The translations under genes and the position numbers were made by a program. Shown here one piece after another: positions 58,327-64,000 of a DNA stretch of 64,000 nucleotides. Positions within the stretch are counted from its first letter, which is position 1, and each line of letters begins with the position of its first letter. The DNA comes from Erigeron canadensis. Its lineage: Eukaryota; Streptophyta; Magnoliopsida; Asterales; Asteraceae. The stretch spans positions 43,069,633 through 43,133,632 of the forward strand of contig NC_057768.1 of the NCBI RefSeq assembly GCF_010389155.1, in the 5' to 3' direction. The notes below the pieces were generated by a model. It was not told the DNA's origin, searched no databases, and saw nothing but the letters and a program-made list of their open reading frames with translations.

Positions 58327-58755
58327 TCTATACTATATTATATAAAGCAGATTTCTTCCTGATTTTCAAGTTGAAATTTTCAATATTGATTTTAAGTACA
58401 TCCCCAAAATACCCCTCTCATCTATTCTATATTCATCTAAAATAACCATAATACCCTTTCTCTCTCCTCAAATCTCAACCAATCATCTTTTTTCTCTCTC
58501 ATCCATAAATCATTTATTCCTCCAATTCATTCAAAATCTTTTATCTCAAAAATCATATGTCGATAAATTATAAAAATTGTATGGGTGTTCTTAAAATTTC
58601 ATGCTCTTTCATTAGAGATGTCATTCGATATACTTTCGACGAATTTTTAAATCCGATGGCGGAAGACGGAGGCCGTAGGCATTTACTATCACACTCTCTG
58701 ACCTGGCTATCACCCCCACCATCTCACCGGCGCAACGCGCGGGTACTTACTCTCG
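58327..58755 (+). mobile_element. Small non-autonomous Helitron, 429 bp
   Basis: Starts TCTATACTATATTATAT after A (58326), matching the large Helitron 5' end. Its 3' end carries the hairpin CCGGCGCAACGCGCGGG and then CTCG before T (58756); the last four bases are a variant of CTRR. No gene. Confidence 0.8.
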
Positions 58756-58957
58756 TATACTTTAAACAGAGGAAGAATTGTGGACTTAAAAATCGAAACT
58801 CTCTAAAAAAAAATTAAAAAGTGATGTTCGATCTAATAAAAATGTCAACATACTGCAATGAAGAACATGATATATAGCAACCTTCTACCTTCCAAATAAA
58901 ATGAATAATATTAACGAAGCGCGTAACCCGACCAGGGAGAAAAGTGTAACCCGACCA

Positions 58958-59081
58958 CCCACTATTAGCGGCGACGTCGCCGCTAATAGTGGGTCCCAGA
59001 GTCACTTGCGTCTGTAACGTTTGACCGTATCACGTGGTGGTGGTCCCCACTATTAGCGGCGACGTCGCCGCTAATAGTGGG
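58958..59081. repeat. Two perfect 36-bp palindromes with CACTA ends
   Basis: 58958-58993 and 59046-59081 are identical perfect palindromes of 36 bp, starts 88 bp apart. Each half is CACTATTAGCGGCGAC next to its reverse complement, so each palindrome begins CACTA and ends TAGTG like two CACTA-transposon termini joined back to back. GGTCCC borders them on three sides. Confidence 0.95.
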
Positions 59082-59294
59082 TCCCCCACTGGCAGATTTT
59101 CGATATAAACAATGCAATCCATTCGTTCCTCTTCTCCTCCTCTTCTCCGGAATACTTCTCCTCCTCCTTAAGAAATTTCGTCCTCCTCCATTCTTTCTGC
59201 AGGAAAATCCTTTTTACTCCATTCTTATAACTCACAAATCCGGCCATCTATCCCCTCATCATCGTTATCAACATTCCTTTTTACACTATCTACC

Positions 59295-59496
59295 TTTTCC
59301 GGCTTCCCGGAGTCGTTTTTCAGGCGTATTTTTAGCGGCGACATTTTTCCGGCGAAAATTTATTCTTTCTACCAGTTTTGCGGGGAACGTATTTTCCACC
59401 ACTGACGTATGGGAAAACAATTTTTATAGTTTTCCGGTGACTATTATTTTTCCGGCCAGCCAGACAGTCCGTTTTTTGCTATACATATTTTTCCGG
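59295..59496 (+). repeat. Subterminal TTTTCCGG motif cluster
   Basis: Five TTTTCCGG copies at about 59295, 59345, 59430, 59448 and 59489, plus one direct TAGCGGCGAC at 59333 that repeats the palindrome arm. Arrays of short motifs near the ends are where CACTA accessory proteins bind in studied elements. Confidence 0.6.
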
Positions 59497-59499
59497 TAA

Positions 59500-60147
59500 A
59501 CTATTTTTCAGACGAGATAACACTCATTTACCTTTTAAATACTTGTTTTTATTTGAATATATAATAATGTTATCAAATATTTATTTCTTATAGAAATTAT
59601 TAGTTATAGAATTGTTATATATTTTTGTTAGAAAATATATGTTGAAAAAAAAAGTTAGAAAAAATATGTGTTAGAAAATATTAGTTATATAAATGTTATA
59701 GTTTAATGTTATATAAAAAATATGTTAGGAACAAGTGTTAGTAATTATATGTTAGAAAGTATTAGTTATAGAAATGTTATAGTTTTATAGTTAGGAAAGA
59801 TTACTTATGTTATTATAGTTAGGAATGATATGATTTTTAGAAATTCATTAATTTTTAGGAAAACATTTGTAGTTATAATTATTGTTTATTATAGTTCAAA
59901 GTATGATTCTTAGTTAGAAAAACACTTTTTAGTATAATTGTAATTGTTAATATAGTTGTTATTAGGTTAGTATTAATGTTATAAACGAATGTTTGAAAAA
60001 AAGTTGCAAAAAAGTGGTCATTTTAGGTATAATAATTTTGGAAAACAATTTTGTGTCGAAAATATGTTAATTTAGGTCGCACCTTTTTTATGACTTTTAT
60101 GTTTGTTTATGTTATTTTATAAATTGAGACGGCTGATGTAGGTTAAA
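59500..60147. other. Degenerate AT-rich repeats upstream of Ptta gene
   Basis: Loose tandem copies of TATGTTAGAAA and TATTAGTTATAGAAATGTTATAGTT between 59630 and 59800, then the leader of the Ptta gene. Confidence 0.5.
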
Positions 60148-61639
60148 ATGGTTGCACTTCACGGCGGAGATGGTGGCAACGACCCTCCAAACTGGGGGTG
60201 GAATCCCGAATGGGGTTGTAGGCGTACGGGTGGTAAGTATATATTAATGTACGTTGCATATAAATATATGGTACATATGTATATATATTTGTTATTTTAT
60301 TTTGTTTTGCAGGTATTAGCACAGGGAGAGCTGCTGCTGCTAACAACGATCTGGAGCGCGAGTTTCAGAATTGGGACGCCGAATCTCGCTTATGTTAAAT
60401 AACGATCTCAGTAGGTGGCAGGCAATCGGGGACCACGCCAAGTGGTACAAGAGCTATTTGGGGACCTATGTCGCTACCGTCCCACATAATTACGAGTCGT
60501 GGGATCAGGTGCCCCAGCCCATCAAGGATGGACTTACTGACTGGCTTATGGTATAAAACTAATTTTTTTTACTTTTTAAATACTTTATTTAAAAAATATG
60601 GTAGATGCTAACTTTTACTTGGTACTATTGCAGAAACGGTTCTACTTAGAACCCTATCTAGGTCACCCAGAAAATCACCCGTTACGAGAGGCCGTGACCA
60701 GGATGATACGTCAGGATGCCCTGAAGATCTACAGGGATAAAAAAGCAAAATTCAAGAAGACTTGGTTCACTAACAGGGGTGGGTCCCAAAGGCTGGCAGA
60801 ACTGGAGGGTCAACCTCCGTATGGGATGCCTCCACAGGCGTGGAGTTATCTACTGGGTTACTGGACCAGCGAGCCCCGAATGATTGCTGCCCAAAGAAAC
60901 ACGACAAACAGGCAGCAACAAAATAATTTTGTCAGTACTCACGGTCGGCAGTCATACGCTCAGCGTGAATGGCGTTACGCTGTAAGTTATACGTAATTAT
61001 TTATACCCACGTATGTAAACATATATCTATACAGAGATACACATACAAATATATAACTTTGATTAATGTATATACAGGAAGATAATGACGGGCGACGTGA
61101 GGACCCGCCCGAGTTTTATTTGCGGGCCCACACGAGACGAGATGGGATGGTGCAGGACGCAGTTATGCCCATTTATGTAAGATCTTGCACAAATCCGGGA
61201 AAAAGATATTTTTTTTTTATATACAGGAAGATAATAACTAATTTTTAGTTATTATTAACTTAATTTTCATGTGCTACAGGAGCAGCTTCTTGATACCCAC
61301 CAAAGACTTTCCCAAGTGCCCAATACCCCGCCTACGCAGACATATGTGGACGCTTTAGGGACACGATCGGGACATACTCGTATGGTTGGGCGTGTGGTTA
61401 GGGGAACACGTGGACTGAATGTCCCCCTCCCAGAGGATATAGAGCAACCCTTCCCAGCCCAGCAGTCACCGTCCTATAACGTCAATGATATGTTCGCCCA
61501 GGGTAGCCCTTGGACCCGGTCATCATTCAAAGACGGACCTAGCACGTCATCATCCCATGCTGGGCCTAGCACGTCACCGGCCCCCACACAGCGGTTGGGT
61601 AGTGATAGTGATAGTGATAGTGATGATGAAAGTGATTAG
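60148..61639 (+). CDS. Ptta/En/Spm-type plant transposase protein (Transposase_24-like)
   Basis: Five exons: 60148-60232, 60369-60550, 60634-60981, 61078-61176 and 61280-61639, giving 357 aa with the frame kept. The exon 2 acceptor (TTTCAG at 60368) was chosen because the nearer one at 60312 leads to a stop. Residues ~40-235 match the Ptta/En-Spm family order: VPQPIKDGLTDWLM, KRFYLEP, an Arg/Lys-rich helix region (KIYRDKKAKFKKTWF), PPQAWSYLLGYW, a basic Asn/Gln spacer, then EFYLRAHTRRDG. This family is related to TNP1-type accessory proteins of CACTA elements rather than to the catalytic TNPD transposase. The C-terminus ends in an acidic SDSDSDSDDESD run. Likely role: DNA binding at element ends (inference). 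Confidence 0.82.
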
Positions 61640-61858
61640 TTTTCCCTTTTTTTAATTGTTTGTATTCATCGTTTAACGGAAGTGTAATTTCCTTTTGTAA
61701 TCTTGATTTGCGTGAAAATTTCATTTGTATTTTTTTATGTTTTTATACATTTGTTGATAAAAAAATAATTGGAATCAAATTTAGAAAAGTATTATAAAAT
61801 CAATGTATGTACAACAGAAAAATATGAGAAATTAGTAGATTTAAAACATTTAACGAAT

Positions 61859-64000
61859 TTAATCATTTATTACAATAGGAGGGCCTGGTGGTACTCTTGG
61901 CATGTTTGCGTACAACCAATTTTGATACGCATCTTCTTGATTTGCGTACGTTATTGCTAGTCGACGTGCAGGATCGGTTGCGTGAAATTCCCATTCCGGA
62001 TTCTTGTAGGCCATTGGGTAGTCGCCTGCTAATTTCACTGCAACAAAATGGGTTTCGTTGTTTATCAGCGCAATACTTATCGGTTGTTTGAATAACAGCT
62101 GATCTAAGCCGTGATGCATCGGAAATACTGTTCGGGGGTCACGTAGGCTAACGCAGTTGACTATTATACCCAGCTTATTGGCCAGGAGGATATGGAACCA
62201 CACTTTACTCATCCAATGATGCATGGGTCGGCTTCGTCCATAATAAGATGTTCGCAGCGCCGTCAACATTCGGTTGCCCTCTGTTTGCCCAAACATTTGT
62301 ATGTACCCTTCGAGGTCAGATTCAAACTCCGCTAGCATCTGCGTACGAACCCACTCTGCACCCATCTCCTCATCTAGCCCCAAAGCTACAGCGGTAGCTC
62401 GAAATCCACAGTTACCGTCTCCTTTAACGTTTTGTGCGCCTATAACGTACGGCCTTAAGTACGATGGTATCTCACCTAGTACCCAAGCGTAATTTTTGGA
62501 AAGACTGGCGTTATACGGTTCCGCAACATACCCAACCCAACTGGCCGATGACTGTGCCTCTGACTCCGGATCCGAAACCTGCGCCTGCCTTGATTCATAT
62601 ATGGGTGCATTTCTAGATTGTGTAGGTGGTGGCCCGAAGATGTCATCTACTAACTTCGAATATGGTTGGTCATAGTTGAGCCAATGGTCTTGGGACGTAT
62701 CGCCGAATCCATATAATTTTTGTGTCACATATGGTGTATCCCCGACCCCGTAGGATTGGGACGGGTCCCCCCACGTATATATATCATCAAGACCTGGATA
62801 TGGGTGCAGGTTTCCGAAAATGTCAGGATTATCTTTGACCCATTCTGATTCAGGGTGGGATTGATCGTCGAACAATTTTCGGTTATCGGGATAACGACAG
62901 GACTGGGACGGCTCGTACGTACTGTGTCTGGCGGGCTGCGCAGGTGGTGGTTTGTTCAAATCTGGCACCTTGTATTCCCTCGGTCGACTGGACTTGGATT
63001 TTCGTAGCCCAGGTGGGTTGGTGTTGAGATCCGGCACCTAGACCATTAGTAAGAATCAGTTTCCTTAACTGAGGTAGTTATATATACTATAAATTTTTGA
63101 ATAATACAAATATTTTTTAGATGTATTATGTATACCTTTGGCGGCTTTTGTTTCGAGCCGACTGGTCTTCCGCGTGTGGTCTTTTGAACAAGAGGATCTT
63201 TCACTTGTGTCTTACCAGGCTTAAACATGTCTTTAATTTTTGACAACCAATGTTTCTTTTGAGCCTTGGGTTGCTGATCCAAGAAATTCGTAATACCATC
63301 AACAACTTTATGAACATCGTCTTCTTCGTCTTCGTCTTCTACGCATGTCCACGGTGTTAAGTCAAGCTTTTGCCAAAACGGGTCTATGACATGAGGCTGT
63401 ATTCGAGTCCCTGCATTTTTTTATATAAATAAGTGTATGAAATTATGTCCTTTTGATGAAAAAATACAATTAATAAATCGTACTAACCGCGCTGCATGTA
63501 CTCGGCAATCTTGCAGGCACATGGTAGCCCGCAACTGGACTGAACCTTGCACCCACATTTGTTAACCTGTCTTTTAAGGACTTTGTCTAAGCGTACAATT
63601 TCATCAGCCATGATGTCCAAAGCTTTAAGTGAAACCTTTCCCAACAGGTCCTTCATACAGTTGTAATTATGTTTCCCCTTCCGGGTCCCGTAGCTATACC
63701 CCAGTTGGCCCCTTATTTCTGCTTCTTGACTGATCAAGACAGAATCAACACATTGGAGGATTCTAGTAAATGTGCATTTCCCCCTCAATTCTTCCTTCAG
63801 TAGATGGTGCTCGGCCTCCACTCTGTTTGTGGTGTGGTTTTGGTAGTTGAGGTGTTCATCGACCCAACAGGACACAAACTGCTCTCGGTATGGGGACAAC
63901 CAATTATCGGTCAGGTACTTGTAGACGCCTGGAAAACCCGCAAGTTTTTCCTTTAACTCCTTCTCATTTGACTTAAACTCATCAAAAGTCCGAGACTGAT
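61859..64000 (-). CDS. MURA-type transposase fused to OTU cysteine protease, 5' part outside window
   Basis: Exons on the minus strand: from beyond 64000 to 63488, 63410-63136 and 63037-61859; phases agree at both junctions (donors GTTAGT and GTATAC). The first shows the C-terminal part of a MULE/FAR1-type transposase (FVSCWVDEHLNYQNHTTNRVEAEHH) and a Cys-rich SWIM-like finger (CGCKVQSSCGLPCACKIAEY), where Lys stands where SWIM fingers usually have a metal-binding His. The middle exon is acidic, then carries an AT-hook-like RGRPVGSK. The last exon (392 codons) has Pro-rich VPDLN repeats and then an OTU domain with catalytic GDGNCGFRA (Asp and Cys) and HFVAVKL (His). OTU enzymes remove ubiquitin. 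All three catalytic residues are intact and the visible part has no stop, so a young or selected gene is likely. Confidence 0.85.

Larger units (their letters stand above)
58958..64000. mobile_element. Candidate composite DNA transposon, right end outside
   Basis: Groups the CACTA-like palindromes, a TTTTCCGG subterminal motif cluster, the Ptta-type gene (+) and the MURA-OTU gene (-). The two genes are convergent with stops 219 bp apart. No terminal repeat separates them, so one element is possible. A Mutator-type element nested in a CACTA element is the alternative. Confidence 0.45.

Noticed and set aside
58557..58817. 86-codon open frame inside the 58327 Helitron
   Set aside because: It runs across the Helitron 3' end into flanking DNA and has no known domain, so it is a chance frame.
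59077..59499. 140-codon open frame, Phe/Leu/Pro-rich
   Set aside because: It lies over the palindrome and the TTTTCCGG array, has T-rich composition and no recognisable domain or intron context. It is probably a chance frame in pyrimidine-rich DNA.

Overview
This is nuclear DNA from a flowering plant, almost certainly a eudicot. It is AT-rich and its genes have many short GT-AG introns. It carries chloroplast- and mitochondrion-targeted nuclear genes and typical plant transposons (Helitrons, a solo LTR, SINEs, Mutator- and CACTA-type elements). I cannot name the species; an asterid is possible but is only a guess.

Layout. 1-1344 is an indel-rich second copy of 9648-11028 and is followed by exactly 100 N (1345-1444), so the left end looks like a scaffold join. 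1445-11153 is a large minus-strand autonomous-type Helitron with a broken Rep/PIF1-helicase gene and a broken RPA-like gene. Most of its frameshifts are one-unit losses in short homopolymers. Next comes mitochondrial-type CLPP2 (11746-15710, two exons), then an AT-rich spacer with small Helitrons, then a HUA2-like PWWP/CID gene (19877-28834, 12 exons, 1381 aa). A Mutator-type MITE with a 9-bp target duplication (29949-30382) and a 4.4 kb spacer follow. Then come a LysM-domain gene (34836-38320) and HCF136, a photosystem II assembly factor (39243-43309, 8 exons, 418 aa).

43310-48640 is repeat-dense: a 1476-bp solo LTR with TG/CA ends and AATAT target duplication sits inside a 135-bp tandem array, and next to it are small Helitrons and a SINE. 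A small unknown gene with a TATA box (48649-48843) precedes two tandem genes for plastid 3-oxoacyl-ACP reductase (50408-54463 with 11 exons; 55361-57958 with 10 exons). The second has precisely lost one intron.

The right end (58327-64000) is mobile DNA: a small Helitron, then two copies of a perfect 36-bp palindrome made of CACTA-type ends placed back to back. After that come a Ptta/En-Spm-type protein gene on the plus strand and, convergent with it, a MURA-type transposase gene fused to an OTU cysteine-protease domain that runs off the window. This mixed element is the best candidate for something undescribed.

The housekeeping genes are independent plant genes (mitochondrial proteolysis, flowering/RNA processing, PSII assembly, fatty-acid synthesis). 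Their splice models were joined by hand, and every exon junction keeps the reading frame.
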